A stretch of DNA of 64,000 bases from Achatina immaculata (Eukaryota > Mollusca > Gastropoda > Stylommatophora > Achatinidae), in contig CM019691.1 of assembly GCA_009760885.1 (NCBI GenBank), positions 33,205,814 through 33,269,813 of the forward strand, read 5' to 3'. The notes under the pieces were generated by a model. It ran no database searches and had not been told where the DNA came from. It saw only the letters and a list, made by a program, of their open reading frames with translations. Both the position numbers and the translations under genes were made by a program. Position 1 is the stretch's first letter. Every line of letters starts with the position of its first letter. Below are positions 1 to 11,481 of the stretch, piece after piece.

Positions 1-350
1 TGGTGCTTTTGCAGTTTTGATCCTAACTTCCTTTCTAGTGTCACCATCCTGGTCTATGTAGCTGCCAAGGTATGCAAATTGATTGGCTTCTTCAATATCT
101 GTCCCTTCTATGTGTATTTTTCCATTTTGATTGAGGGGAATTTTCATTATTTTTGTTTTGTCCTTGTTAATTTCAAGTTCTATTTTGTTAGCCAGTGAAG
201 ACAGTTATCTGTTTTTTCTTGCATGGAATTCACATTATTACTGATAAGAGTTATGTCATCAGCAAAATCAAGATCTTATAGTTGGGTCCCATGTACCCAG
301 TCAATACCTGTGTTACCCGTGCAGCATTTTTTCATTATGAAGTCTATTGT
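1..350 (-). mobile_element. Non-LTR retrotransposon RT fragment
   Basis: Read on the minus strand, with frameshifts, this encodes TIDFIMKKCCTGNTGIDWV, then DLDFADDITLISNN (the catalytic FADD motif C of LINE reverse transcriptases), then GTDIEEANQFAYLGSYI. It continues off the left edge. Stops and frame changes show it is dead. It lies downstream of the Ig3 exon. Confidence 0.85.
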
Positions 351-592
351 AATCCAAAAAAAAAGTAAAGGATAACGCACCATAAAATAATATAAATGTC
401 ATCCCTACCATACACAGCCAGGCTTTGAGAGTATAGGGTATAATAAACTAATAAGAAAGTCATGATTACCATGTACTAGTCATAGTTTCATAGTATATGG
501 ATGATAAGATGGTATAAAAATTCATATTTACGAAGTAAAACCAGAATCTGAGCGTTTAAAGTTTGATAAAATTATATGAAAGCCTTACCTAC

Positions 593-880
593 CGTGTAAA
601 ACCATAGTTTCGGCGTCACTGCCCAAGAGATTGTGAGCAAAGCACTCGTATTCTCCGAAATCTTCCTCGGCAACCGAGTGTATCCTGAGGCTAAGGGTAA
701 CCTTGTTAGCGCCGTCGCTGTAGATTTCTGTGGCGTACTTGTTGCTCCTGGTGATGTCCTTACCGGCCCTCCTCCACACGCTTAAGATCTGAGGATACGC
801 CGTGATCTCGCAGTCCAGGATGGTGGTCTTTCCTAGGATTTGGCTCATCTTCTTCGTTGGTAGTCTGACCTCCGGGGGAA
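593..880 (-). CDS. Ig3 exon of a lachesin/IgLON-like adhesion protein
   Basis: This exon encodes the third immunoglobulin domain (I-set/C2-like) of a neural-type cell-adhesion protein. It has 288 bases, phase 1 at both ends. It opens after a CTGCAG acceptor with PPEVRLP. It carries the cysteine pair in LDCEI and YECFA, the core tryptophan in SVWRR, and the D-x-G-x-Y-x-C motif as DFGEYEC near its end. It is joined in frame to the exon at 2095-2223: the split codon makes Phe, giving the VE-F-PPE linker usual between Ig2 and Ig3 in lachesins. The donor is CACG then GTAGGT; a second GT four bases on (GTAAGG) is possible but breaks the phase pattern. Family knowledge: lachesin and IgLON proteins are GPI-anchored, homophilic adhesion molecules. 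The C-terminal anchor exon would lie beyond base 1. The Ig assignment is confident; the exact subfamily is less so. Confidence 0.9.
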
Positions 881-1565
881 CTGCAGTCGAGACAAATTTG
901 ATCTCAGTTCCCAGCACGATATCTATGTTCAGGTTTTTTTTTAACGTTACAAATATCTATAAGAATTTATCATGCAGAACTTCAGATTGTGGTGAGTGAA
1001 CACGCAGAATCATCATTAACAGGATAACTAAATTTACTCCAGCAGAAAGCTCTAATTCTGTTATCGATCAACATAGCCCGAACTGCAGCAATTTATCTTG
1101 CCATTTAAAATGAGATAACTGTAAAGCTATCTTATCAGTAACCCAACCATGTCCGAACACACGTGCACACTCGAAGGTCACGAACGTGAGAAAAACTTAA
1201 CTTCATAGCGTCTTGGGAGATACTCATATGAATTAATTTTGTCAATGTACTTCAGATAACTGCTGGAATTTATATTGCCAGCAGAGGCAGATAAATATAA
1301 AAATGCCCTTTCACCCCCAAGTAAGAATTTCAAGAAATGTTTACCTGAGCCTTTTAGCAGCTCGAGCACGTAGAACGCAGAGGAATCTACAAATGGTTAG
1401 ACGTGGGGTGAAACGAAAATCATCTCTGTTTCACTTGAAGTGGAATGTTTGCACTTACATTTTTTCAAGAGGGGGAGGGGGCGTTAGTTAGGGCGCCATC
1501 AAGCTTAGCTACACTTTTACATAAAAAATGTATAAAGGAGTCAAGTACCCATTTATACAATTGAT

Positions 1566-1980
1566 AACCTGGCGGAATATGTAACATACAATGATAAAGT
1601 GACAGAATATATAAAATACAAGATAAACTGACAGAATACATAACAGCACAATGATAAACTGGCGAAATATATAGCATACAATGAAGAACTGACAGAATAT
1701 ATAACGTACAATGATAAACTGACAGAATAAACAAGACACTGAGAATATATAACATACAATGATAAAGTGACAGAATATACAATACACTGAGAATATATAA
1801 CATACAATGATAAAGTGACAGAATATACAATACATTGAGAATATATAACATACAATGATAAAGTGAAAGAATTTATAATATGCAATGATAAACTGGCAGA
1901 ATGTATAACATACAAAGATAAAGCGACAGAATATACGTACAACACTGAGAATATATAACATACAATAATAACTTGACGGA
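1566..1980. repeat. AT-rich minisatellite in the Ig2-Ig3 intron
   Basis: Imperfect tandem copies built from GATAAAGTGACAGAATAT plus AACATACAAT blocks, with unit variants of about 28 and 48 bases. Overlapping minus-strand frames (ILSLYHCMLY-type repeats) are by-products of the array, not genes. Confidence 0.9.
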
Positions 1981-2094
1981 AAGACAACATTAATTTTGAA
2001 TATATAAAATCAAGCATAATCCTAGGAAATGTGTAACACACAAAAGAAGTATATTTAAAAAAGAAATATACGAAGTTTATGTCTCTGGTCTTAC

Positions 2095-2223
2095 ACTCCA
2101 CATGAACACGAATCTCTCTGGTGTCCGCTGGCGGGACTCCGTTGTAGGCCACACATTCGTACTTGTCATCGCAGTATCTACTCACGTTGTGGATGATCAG
2201 AACCTCTCCTTCCATGCCAATTC
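2095..2223 (-). CDS. Second half of Ig2, lachesin/IgLON-like protein
   Basis: This 129-base exon is phase 1 at both ends. It completes the second Ig domain. It starts after a CACCAG acceptor with IGMEGEVLIIHNVSR and contains the second domain cysteine in KYECVAYNGVPP. It ends with IRVHVE before a GTAAGA donor. The GEVL-x-I-x-NVSR and NGVPP stretches are hallmark positions of insect and mollusc lachesin-type proteins. HNVSR is also a possible N-glycosylation site. The open frame continues past the donor only into an AT-rich minisatellite, which supports the splice boundary. The exon joins 5866-6033 upstream (intron 2224-5865) and 593-880 downstream (intron 881-2094). Confidence 0.9.
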
Positions 2224-2429
2224 CTGGTGAGCAAATTGCTCATTTATTTTAGCGATGTCACTTCACTAAATTACAATTGTAAAGGTAAAATATTTGCTGG
2301 ATGATACGCCAGTAGACGTCTAATTAATGAAAGTTTGCTGTGTCTAAAGATTGGCTAATGACTAGTAATGAAATACCGGTTTTGTTGGAACATTATATTA
2401 CGCTTAATGATTTGACTGTTATCACACAA

Positions 2430-3146
2430 AACATATCTTATATCCTTCACGTGCCGTTAAACGTCAATAGGGCTCGCAAGGTAGTTCGCCAGTTTGTGCT
2501 GTTTTCGGCGAGTTTTTCAACCTCATCAAGGGACTTTATGCCTATTAATTTGGCATCTCTTAACAATGTCCTCTTTAGAGTTTCATGTGGTCTGCCTCTT
2601 TTTTTTCAGCCTGCTGTGTTCCACGTGATAGCATGTTTTGGAATTCTCTGATCATTTCTTCTCATCACGTGACCAACATATGTCCATCTCCTTTTCCTGA
2701 TCACCCATGAGACTGGTTGTTGTTCAGTCATCTGTCTTATCTCTGCATTGTTCTTGAATTCGTTCCACTTGATGCCGAGTATTTTCCTTAAGCATTTGTT
2801 TTCAAAAGAGTCTAATTTCTTGTCTGTTTCTTTAGTTGTTTTCCAGCTTTCGCATGCATAAATGAGAGTGGATATTACATTTGAATTGAATAGTCTTAAC
2901 TTGGTTTTTGTGTTTATAACTTTTTGAATGTTACATGTTCTCAAGATTCTTGTTGCTTTTGGTATTTTAACAATGATTCCTTTTTTCAATTTAGAAGGAA
3001 CCTTTTCTTCTTTCCAAATCTTATTAAACATTCTCTATAGTTGTCTCATGTTGTCACTATTGATAGCTTTTAACATTTCGGTTGTTATTTCATCTTCACC
3101 TGCAGCTTTGTTGTTAGCCATTAAATTCACTGCTGTTTCAATTTAA
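2430..3146 (-). mobile_element. LINE fam-3 copy, internally deleted
   Basis: The minus strand reads FNKIWKEEKVPSKLKKGIIV (RT motif 1 region). It then jumps straight to LFNSNVISTLIYACESWKTT, KCLRKILGIKWNEF and RRWTYVGHVMRRNDQRIPKH, the conserved C-terminal part of this LINE group. Motifs A to C of the polymerase are missing, so a large internal deletion removed the core. The 3' end reads into LRALLTFNGT near 2435. A second, shorter copy is at 21570-21990. Confidence 0.88.
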
Positions 3147-3830
3147 TGCAATGTAATTATAAAAAACATACACACATGTAATAATGAAATACTGCTCTTT
3201 CAGTGTCCACGTTGCCTGAACTTCGCAAAAAGTTCCCTTCCTGTTCGCCAGCATCATCTAGCCTAGTCAGAATGCCTGCTTTGGTAAAAGTAATGTTTAA
3301 GAGTTATCTAGGATCCGTTGTTTCCTCGGCTTTCCTTGGGGTACACAAGAAATCTTGTCGGGACCCCTCCACTTTGATGCGGCGCTAGAGTCTTCTCAGC
3401 CCAGCACAGCATTCAGCGCGGGAATCTACTGGCTGAGCTGTAGTTATATTAACACCTTAGTAGCCAGCTGTATGGAGGTTCTCAACAGGGCTAACACACT
3501 AAATTGTCACAGAAAACTAGATTCCATATATCACTGTCAGATCCATTTATTCTCTCATCAGTTACCGAACACACTGTCACTTGCTTACTTCAAGAAGTTT
3601 CTTGCTTACTTCAAGTGGCATTTTATTTAATGTATACGATGCAGGCATATGAGTTTTTTTTTTCTTAGCCCAATACTCACAATTAGCAATAACCTGTAAA
3701 ACTGACACACACTGCTAGTGGCCGCCATGCATCTATCTCTCCCTGACGTCACACTTCCCGCCAGTCGCTCGCAGTCACTCGACATCTTCATTCGTTCCCC
3801 TTACACAGCCATATTTAATAATCAAAGATT
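3147..3830. other. Unassigned intron DNA
   Basis: Moderately GC-rich blocks at 3210-3460 and 3700-3800 carry no recognisable protein, and open frames are short. The stretch around 3360-3460 could be an old transposon remnant, but I cannot name it. Confidence 0.5.
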
Positions 3831-3954
3831 GAGCTTATCTCAGTACAGTAATGCAAGTACATGAAAGGAAGTAGAACAGGGATGACCGGGAAAAACTTTA
3901 TCCGTGGCCTATACTCCCAAAGGAGTGAAGGGCAATGTTGATGAGTAATGCAAG

Positions 3955-4087
3955 CTATTGAGTTTATCTCTTTACAGTAATGCAAGTTACTGAGTTTATA
4001 TCAATACAGTAATGCAAGCTACTGAGTTTATATCAATACAGTAATACAAGTTGCTGAATTTTATCTCAATACTGTAATGCAAGCTTA
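3955..4087. repeat. Short tandem repeat, about 37-bp unit
   Basis: Three to four copies of GAGTTTATATCAATACAGTA followed by ATGCAAGCTACT. A related single copy sits at about 3833-3860. Confidence 0.8.
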
Positions 4088-4267
4088 GCTGTACGATACG
4101 GCATCATATGTTTTGCTTGTTACAACTAGGACAAAACAATCTTCAAGCTGTAAGATAATGCATCACTATAGATACTTTTATTTGTTACAACTATGATAAA
4201 ACAGTCCTCATCATAGATAAAATTACTAGCCCCGCTAGATCTGGGTCCCAGCTTAGAACGTAACCTT

Positions 4268-4560
4268 ATCGTGCCGCCCTGCCACGGTGGTGAGTGATTA
4301 GTGCACTCGCCTGCCTGTCAGAAGCTCCCTGGTTCCATTTCGCGCTGGGGCGGAATTTGTTGTTGTTTCCGATCGACCGAAACCCGAGGTTAACCGAGGC
4401 TAAAAAAAAAAAAAGTGGGTACCTGGGGTTACCTTAGGAAAACAAAGGTAGCGAGGACAGGCACTGGGATCCCTGCTTCATTTTCCGCGGTGAACTAACA
4501 ATGTGAAAGTGTTAACACCTCGCGCCCCCCTATGGCAAGTAAATGCTACGGAATAAAGAT
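4268..4560 (+). mobile_element. tRNA-derived SINE (SINE-H, single copy)
   Basis: A tRNA-like head carries an A-box region GGTGAGTGATTAGTGCACTC and a degenerate B-box GGTTCCATTTC. An A-rich stretch and a unique body follow, ending in GCTACGGAATAAAGA. The layout matches a Pol III-derived SINE in plus orientation. It abuts a SINE-S copy. Confidence 0.7.
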
Positions 4561-4571
4561 TTTCTTTTCAG

Positions 4572-4790
4572 ATCATGCCATAGAGGCACCCGCTGGCATA
4601 TTTTCATTTTCTTAATGGCACACGACAGGGTGATGTGGTCAGCATCACGCCCGACCGCCTTTCCCATTCTCAGCTCCAGAAGGAGTCAAGTACCTATTTA
4701 TACAACTGGATGACGGGGCGTCTCTGGTCGGACTTGAACTACGAAACCCTCCTATGATAGATGAACGCACTAGTCACTACACCTTCTCTG
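4572..4790 (-). mobile_element. SINE-S copy, diverged
   Basis: It contains the shared core GTGATGTGGTCAGCATCACG, the TACCTATTTATACAACTGG block, and a decayed tRNA-like head with a damaged B-box. Compare the better-preserved copy at 24401-24651. Orientation is minus. Confidence 0.8.
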
Positions 4791-5164
4791 GCGCTCGTGA
4801 TAAAGTTAATACTATTTTCTTCAACATTTTATTGTCGTTATAGCCGCCTCATAACTTCTACGAGTCTCTGGCCAAAACTTTACGGATGTAGATCTGCATG
4901 TCTGGACACTCTTGGAGTATGTGTACTGGAGCTTAAGTCCCATTTCTGTTAGAACATTCGTTTATACGGAATAATACGAGTAAAGACTGATGAAACGGTG
5001 ATCTGCGCGGCCAGTCCCTGGATGAATCAGAACGCGTTGCTGTAGCCTTCAAACGAGCTTTGCTTCATACAACGTTGTTTGCTTGGTAGCCAGTCTGAAA
5101 ACTTATTGCTGCCTAGTCAAGAAGCACTCTGTATTCAGTGAGCGTGGTATTTAGAGAACCAGTG
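4791..5164. other. Unassigned intron DNA
   Basis: No recognisable coding or repeat structure. The minus strand from about 4960 to 4850 reads weakly LINE-like but has no diagnostic motif. Confidence 0.4.
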
Positions 5165-5275
5165 ATAGCCTTTGTCCCTCACCTCCTCTGCCACCGTCTT
5201 ACTCTTTTTCCTAGTAGCCATATCTTCCATTATTGTTCTGTCTAGGCCATCACGTTGTTTAATACAAAGAAAGAA
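5165..5275 (-). mobile_element. Short LINE 3' fragment
   Basis: The minus strand reads IKQRDGLDRTIMEDMATRKK, which aligns with the minus-strand frame at 23330-23475 (IKRHNDLRERIMEAVATGKH). Both fit the IKR-GL-xTIMEG-x-GKR-RGRP stretch near the C-terminus of many mollusc LINE polyproteins. Confidence 0.5.
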
Positions 5276-5516
5276 AGATAACTTTCTGCCATGGTGACTG
5301 GGATATTAGGCCGGAATATAGCAGTAAGAATGTTTAGCTGTATCCAAAGGATTTCTTTTCTTCCTTATCATTGAAAGTGTAGAGGTGACAGTGCACAGAG
5401 ATGTAGAGAGCTTTTGGTGACAACATGAAGATAAATGGGGTTTGATGCTAACAAAAGTCTGCTCGTCTGGTGGCTGCCTGTCTACGCACCTACCTACCTA
5501 ACCTACGTACCTACCT

Positions 5517-5622
5517 ACCCATCCATCCATCCATCCATCCATCCATCCATCCATCCATCCATCCATCCATCCATCCATCCATCCATCCACCCACCCATCC
5601 ATCCATCCATCCATCCATCCAT
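5517..5622. repeat. (CATC)n microsatellite
   Basis: About 26 tandem CATC units with a short CACC interruption. They produce artefactual Ile-His-Pro-Ser frames. Confidence 0.97.
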
Positions 5623-5865
5623 CACCATAAGGACTACCTGAAAATATTAATCACAAATGATTGTATAAGTATTTAAAAAAAACCAACGTATTTTCCTTTC
5701 TCTTTTCGGGTCCACCATTCTCTAAATTGACTGAATTTTTAAAACGTGGACCGTCACTAGCCACACACCTAAAAGATGACGCTTCTGGATTTAACTGATT
5801 TGCATTAAAATGACTGGGAGAGTTAGGACTCCAGTTAACAGAATCGGGATAAAAGCAATTCTTAC

Positions 5866-6033
5866 GTTTTCTGCCTTGGTCTGAACCATCTTCCACGAGG
5901 CCGGTGTGAGTGCGGTACCACGTGACGGAAGGGGTCGGGAAGCCGGTGACGTTGCACACTAGCTCCACTGTGTCACCTTCCTTGACGCTCACGGTGTCTC
6001 CGGACGACAGGTGCTCGATGATCTTGGCTGGCT
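5866..6033 (-). CDS. First half of Ig2, lachesin/IgLON-like protein
   Basis: This 168-base exon is phase 1 at both ends. It begins the second Ig domain after a TCCACAG acceptor: EPAKIIEHLSSGDTVSV, then VELVCNVTGFPTPSVTWYR. It holds the first domain cysteine (LVC), the core tryptophan (VTWYR) and a glycosylation sequon (NVT). The donor is AAAC then GTAAGA. Ig2 is therefore split by an intron of about 3.6 kb, as is common in this family. GC content is clearly higher than in the flanking intron. Upstream, the 19-kb intron 6034-25058 separates it from the Ig1 exon. Confidence 0.9.
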
Positions 6034-6308
6034 CTGTGGAGAGTACGGGAGAGATCAGAGTTACTTGAAGAAATATGGGATACACATTACACTGAGGGGG
6101 GCAGACGTGTCCACACTGATGCCAGGCGATGGCGAGCCAAGACGCTAGTTCACTTGTAACAGTACCATGTACTGTTAAGAATTCATGGAAGGGATTTTTT
6201 TTAAAGCAAGTATCACGCAAGAAGGAGAAGTGTGAACCATAACAGTGTGACCCAGCTTAAGACGTGCTCGTGTTAGAGTCCAGATCTTGTCGGTTTAGCG
6301 GAGAAATG

Positions 6309-6422
6309 TAAAGCTGTGAAGATCAAGAAGAAGGACCTGATAAAAGTTTCTTGAATTACTGAATATAAAGCTGTGAAGATCAAGAAGAAGGACCTGATAA
6401 AAGTTTCTTGAATTACTGAAGA
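6309..6422. repeat. 57-bp perfect tandem duplication
   Basis: Two adjacent copies, 6309-6365 and 6366-6422, start TAAAGCTGTGAAGATCAAGA. They are identical or nearly so. The duplication sits just before a LINE fragment. Confidence 0.92.
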
Positions 6423-6479
6423 GAATTAACTAAAGAGCATAAATTATCGAAAGAAGATTTTGTTTTAGTGGATGATACT

Positions 6480-7125
6480 ACCAGCTGGGAAAAGAGAAGT
6501 TGAAGAAGTACATTACTTTAAGTGCCTTGGAAGCCTCATTTCAGCAGACAACAATATCGAAAAGGAAATATCCACAAGAATTTGACAAGCATCTCAGGCC
6601 TTTAACAAATTAGTAAACATATGGAAATCTCAAGTTCTTCATAAAAGCATCAAGCCCAGAATTTATAAATCCATTGTTCGCTCCATTTTGTTATACGCAG
6701 TCGAAACATGGACAGCCAGTCAGAGAATTGAAAGTAGACGGATAGGATTTGAAGGAAGATGCCTCAGACAAATTTTGAGAATACACTGGGAAGAACACGT
6801 GACAAGTGAAGAAAAAACCAAACGAACAAGCACTGAGAACATTACTAAAGAGTTCAAAATGCGAAGATGGAAATGGCTGGGCCACATACTACCAATGGAA
6901 AGAGCAGGACATCCCTATACCGCCTTGTCTTGGACACCTCAAGGGAAAAGAAGGAGAGCCCGGCCATTGGGGACACGGAGACGCATAATACAGGAAGGAT
7001 CAAAGGAGCAGGAAAGACATGGTTTGAGGTATCCCGACTTGCTCAAGACAGGACTGGCTGGAGAACCTTTGTTGATGAGAAGATTGATGATGACAACTGG
7101 TCTCTTTCTTCCGTTATACATGAAA
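6480..7125 (+). mobile_element. LINE C-terminal fragment, 5'-truncated
   Basis: The plus strand reads EVHYFKCLGSLISADNNIEK, a stop, FNKLVNIWKSQVLHKSIKPR, then ILLYAVETWT, GRCLRQILRIHWEEHV and MRRWKWLGHILPMERAGHPY followed by GKRRRARPLG. This is the post-RT region of a jockey/RTE-like LINE. Only the 3' third of the element remains, with at least one stop. Confidence 0.85.
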
Positions 7126-7331
7126 ATTTAGTCCAAGAAAGTCCTGGAGGATTTATAGACAAGAGGTCTGAATTTCGATTTTGACTGTGGGATGAGTGAA
7201 TCTACGTTCCGAGGAAAGAAACTCCTACACTAGTTTCCATAATCAGTTCTATAGGATATCGTAGTACAGGGATCGACGTCATTGTCACCGTGTTTGAAGT
7301 TTACTGAGAAGCACCATTGCAGCAGTACGTT

Positions 7332-8449
7332 GGGAGAGAATGGTTCCATCTTAATGTATGAGAGTATGGTTCCATCTTAATGTATGAGAGATTGGTTCAA
7401 TCTTAATGTATAATGAGAGTATGGTTCCATCTTAATGTATGAGAGAATGGTTCCATCTTAATGTATGAGAGTATGGTTCTATCTTAATGTATGAGAGTAT
7501 GGTTCCATCTTAATGTATGAGAGTATGGTTCCATCTTAATGTATAATGAGAGTATGGTTCCATCTTAATGTATGAGAGAATGGTTCCATCTTAATGTATG
7601 AGAGTATGGTTCCATTTTAATGTATGACAGTATGGTTCCATCTTAATATATGAGAGTATGGTTCCACCTTAATGTATGACAGTATGGTTCCATCTTAATG
7701 TTTGAGAGTATGGTTTCATCTTAATGTATAATGAGATTATGGTTCCATCTTAATGTATAATGAGAGTATGGTTCCATCTTAATGTATAATGAGAGTATGG
7801 TTCCACTTTAATGTATGAGAGTATGGTTCCATCTTAATGTTTGAGAGTATGGTTTCATCTTAATATATAATGAGAGTATGGTTCCATCTTAATGTATAAT
7901 GAGAGTATGGTTCCACCTTAATGTATAATGAGAGTATGGTTCCATCTTAATGTTTGAGAGTATGGATTCATCTTAATGTATAATGAGAGTATGGTTCCAT
8001 CTTAATGTATAATGAGAGTATGGTTCCACTTTAATGTATGAGAGTATGGTTCCATCTTAATGTTTGAGAGTATGGTTTCATCTTAATGTATAATGAGAGT
8101 ATGGTTTCATCTTAATGTATAATGAGAGTATGGTTTCACCTTAATGTATAATGAGAGTATGGTTCCACCTTAATGTATAATGAGAGTATGGTTCCATCTT
8201 AATGTTTGAGAGTATGGTTTCACCTTAATGTATAATGAGAGTATGGTTTCATCTTAATGTATAATGAGAGTATGGTTCCATCTCAATGTATGAGAGTATG
8301 GTTCCATCTTAATGTATGAGAGTATGGTTCCATCTTAATGTATGAGAGTATGGTTCCATCTTAATGTATGAGAGTATGGTTCCATCTTAATGTATGAGAG
8401 TATGGTTCCATCTTAATGTATGAGAGTATGGTTCCATCTTAATGTATAA
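7332..8449. repeat. 1.1-kb minisatellite, 26/29-bp units
   Basis: About 40 copies of ATGGTTCCATCTTAATGTAT plus GAGAGT. A 29-bp variant inserts AAT before the GAGAGT. The two unit lengths alternate in the middle and the short type dominates at the right end, consistent with recent local expansion there. Confidence 0.97.
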
Positions 8450-8654
8450 CGTCTGGAGATTACGGAAGTCGTGATAACCAATTTCTCAGACTGACACATT
8501 TTTAGAAAAAGTAATCAGTGTAGTCTTTGATCAGTGTAGACTTTGATCAGCATAACCAGGAACTCAAGATTCATTAGACTTCAGAACAAAAGCTAAAATA
8601 CAAACTTTGTATTTGTTAAATATTTTTTTTTATTAATGATAATATACAGAATTA

Positions 8655-9037
8655 CCAAAACTGTAGAAAACAATTTGAATTCCTTCCAGACATAATGATT
8701 ACGTAGGATTAGATGAATATTTTGGCTAAATACCATAAGGAACAATACCTTGCTGGCACAGATGCAGATGAGGTCACTGACTTCGATTACTGAGGAAAGA
8801 CGTTGGGAATGGCTGGGACACGTGCTCTGGGTGACTTATGAGTCATTGCTAAAATTTGCACTGAGATGAACACCTCAGGGGAATAGGTGTAGGGGTAGGG
8901 GTAGATATAGAGAAGAACAACAGAAAGGACGTTGAGCAATAGAAGGCTCACCTGGAAAAGAGCAGAAAAAAGGGCGAAAGGCCGGAATTTGTTAAAAACC
9001 CTTTCTGAAAGCCGCATGTGCATTGGGCATCTAAATG

Positions 9038-9040
<3 letters not shown>
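8655..9040 (+). mobile_element. LINE fam-2 3' fragment
   Basis: A decayed copy of the element at 40340-43250. It matches 42810-43215, including ATTTTGGCTAAATACCATAA and the RRW-WLGHV region, and ends near GGGCATCTAAATGTTC. Single-base changes and indels break the frame. Confidence 0.85.

Positions 9041-9079
<39 letters not shown>
9041..9079. repeat. (GA)n tail of the fam-2 fragment
   Basis: A run of GA directly follows the fam-2 3' end. The near-complete copy has AGAGTAAGAGAG at the same place, so this is probably the element's expanded tail. Confidence 0.85.
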
Positions 9080-9083
<4 letters not shown>

Positions 9084-9449
9084 CTGTGCTAGTGTATGCT
9101 AGGAAAAAAATCGATCAACTGTCCTGTTAATTGAGAGCCATGATTAAGTAGTTGAAAGTAACCAAGCAGGAGAGAAAAGAACCCTGAAAAGTTAGCAGCA
9201 TAAAAAAAAAGTTTGGAAGCGATTCTAAATATGTATACTGGCAAGCAGACATTAAGCCTGTGGAAAGTACTCGGCTGTTTCCTGTCCCTTTTCTTCTGCC
9301 TTATCACTTATTATTTAAGGAAGGTGGACACCCAAAGTTTGAGGAGAAATGGTACGCTATCAAGACACAAACAAAAACCAAACAATCATTTCCTGTTCGT
9401 GCCCGTCCATGTCCACGTTTCTGTAAATTAAAAAATTTAAAGGGGGAGG

Positions 9450-9451
9450 GA

Positions 9452-9496
<45 letters not shown>

Positions 9497-9497
9497 T
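9450..9497. repeat. (GA)n microsatellite
   Basis: Interrupted GA repeats, about 48 bases. Confidence 0.9.
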
Positions 9498-9877
9498 GGA
9501 GGATCAGAGCAAAGCCGAATGTATACAAGGCGCTCGTAGTATCTCCATAGTGTCCCCTTTTCATTTTCTTACATTCACTCGCTATGGCCTCGTTGTAAAG
9601 CCACTCGCTTTCGCTCTTTCATCTTTTACCACTTCGTCTTTGTTAAAATTGAGAAACACTACGTCTTAGCACTGTGTCTGAACAAGAAAATAATGTAGTA
9701 CTTCTTATTTCTTTGACTTTTTTTTTTGTTCGTCCCCCCCCCCTTTTCCCCCATGGTGTCCACCATAAAAAGACACCGTTCTCATGAATGTGGTGTCATT
9801 GCTTTTCATATTTTCGTATTTAAATATTTTTGTTTTTCATATTTTAATTTTTTTTGTTTTGCCTTTATAAGTTTTAC

Positions 9878-10172
9878 TGTAGTTGTCTACCATTAAAACC
9901 CTTTAAAGTAGGACAGTAGTTCTCTTCCATAAAAATCTGTAAAGAAAGATACCAGCTGCCTATAAAAAAAAACCTGTAAAACAGCATTGTAGTTACTTTG
10001 TTTTTACATGTAAAGAAAGACAACAAATTTTTACCATAAAAACCTGTAAACAGGACAATAGTTTTCTTCCATAAAAACATGTAAAGGAGAACAGTTTTTT
10101 TTTTTAACCATAAAAACCTTTAAAGCAGGACTGTAGCTGTCTTCCATAAAAACCTCTAAGACAGAACAGTAG
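9878..10172. repeat. Degenerate minisatellite, about 40-45 bp
   Basis: Seven or eight worn copies share CCATAAAAACCTGTAAAG followed by an AGGACAGTAG-like block. Unit boundaries are blurred by indels and T/A runs, so the array is old. Confidence 0.8.
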
Positions 10173-10481
10173 CTGAACTTCATTTAGTCCATGTTTTCCC
10201 ACTAAGGGAGAATTTTTGTGCCACGTTTCATGGCCGGTCATTCTCCATTTGGGAACTATTACCTCCTGCTATCAAGTGTGGAGATCCCATGAAATTGATT
10301 TAATACCGTGTATGACTCACTCCAAGGGGAGCGAGTGACCGATAGCGGGTCTTGTCAAAGTTGAAGGTCAAAGACCAACTCCAGGATAACGTAATATGTC
10401 GATGCTGTTAATGGTATTCAGAAACAGCGCCCGCTAAAACTAACAGAATCTTAAAAGGGTGGGTAGGTAAGTGTCTATGGA

Positions 10482-10790
10482 TTACACACACATAAAAAAA
10501 AAAGCAACAAACAACAAAATACAATAAATAGAAATGGCATGGGATTTTAACTTGTTTTTAAATGTGAAATGTTTTTTTCTAAAAACAAAAGCATCATTAA
10601 TAATGATTCGAGACGTTACAATTTCTCCATGAATGTTTACTCTACTAAATGCACCGTCGCAGAAAAAGTTATATATTGCATAGTTTGCTTCATCAAATAC
10701 TGCAATTACAAAATACTGGCAGCTGTGCAACCAAGCTGAATTTGAAACTTTCTCTACACAATTAAAACGCCCATATCTCATTTCGGTTCA
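10482..10790 (-). other. Unidentified open frame, possibly transposon-derived
   Basis: A 99-codon minus-strand frame starts MRYGRFNCVEKVSNSAWLHS and contains NFFCDGAFSRVNIHGEIV. It is not repetitive and not low-complexity over its first 75 residues, unlike most long frames here. I do not recognise the family. No splice context or partner exon is apparent. It may be an old transposon piece or chance. Confidence 0.25.
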
Positions 10791-10929
10791 CTGAGTTTCA
10801 AATATGAATTTTGCAAACAGAAGATAAAACTCGACCGGTTTAAAATTTCTTTTTTTTTTAATATGGAGGTTCACTTTAATTTTGAAAATTCAAAAGGAAT
10901 CATCGCTGATTTTCATTTAAATGTACCAC

Positions 10930-11036
10930 CACAACCACCACCACCACCACTACCACCACCTCCAACATCATCATCATCATCATCGTTATCATCATCATCA
11001 TCACCACCACCACCACCACCACCACCACCACTTCCA
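10930..11036. repeat. (CAC/CAT)n triplet tract
   Basis: Mixed CAC, ACC and ATC triplets. They give histidine-, proline- or serine-rich artefact frames on the plus strand and glycine/aspartate-rich frames on the minus strand. Confidence 0.95.
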
Positions 11037-11481
11037 ACACTATGACCCTGATCACGTGCTTTTACATATCTATCGATGCTCTTGTGCGTCCATATTAGAA
11101 GCTTCTCTGACAGCAAAGATCCCACTTTTTTGCGTGTTGTCACTTCTGTTGTCCCGGAGAAAGGTATTTTGCCGAAATATTGGACTGCTAGTGTTTCGCT
11201 TATCACTTCCACATGCTCATCTTATTATTTACACCCATTTTATTTTTCTACTTCCTTTCCTTTCGTTTCCCATCTTTTTCGTAAAACTAAACCATACACT
11301 TCTGTCCACTTTACTCAGTCAGTACCAATTTTACCGCAGTTATCTAATACTGCACTCCATGCAATTTTTCTTTACCTCTCTCACCAAAAACTATTTTCGT
11401 TATCTCCTTTTTTTTTTGCTTTTTTTTTTGGTTCTAGTATCCTTGGCTTTCCAGGCTATATCCAGTGTCTTTCTCCAGAGA

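Noticed and set aside
1465..2215. Overlapping hydrophobic frames in three phases
   Set aside because: They arise from the AT-rich minisatellite. Only the Ig2 exon at 2095-2223 is real.
5517..5622. Tandem repeats considered as a CRISPR-like or telomeric array
   Set aside because: Tandem arrays here have no spacers, the unit is a plain tetranucleotide, and the genome is animal.
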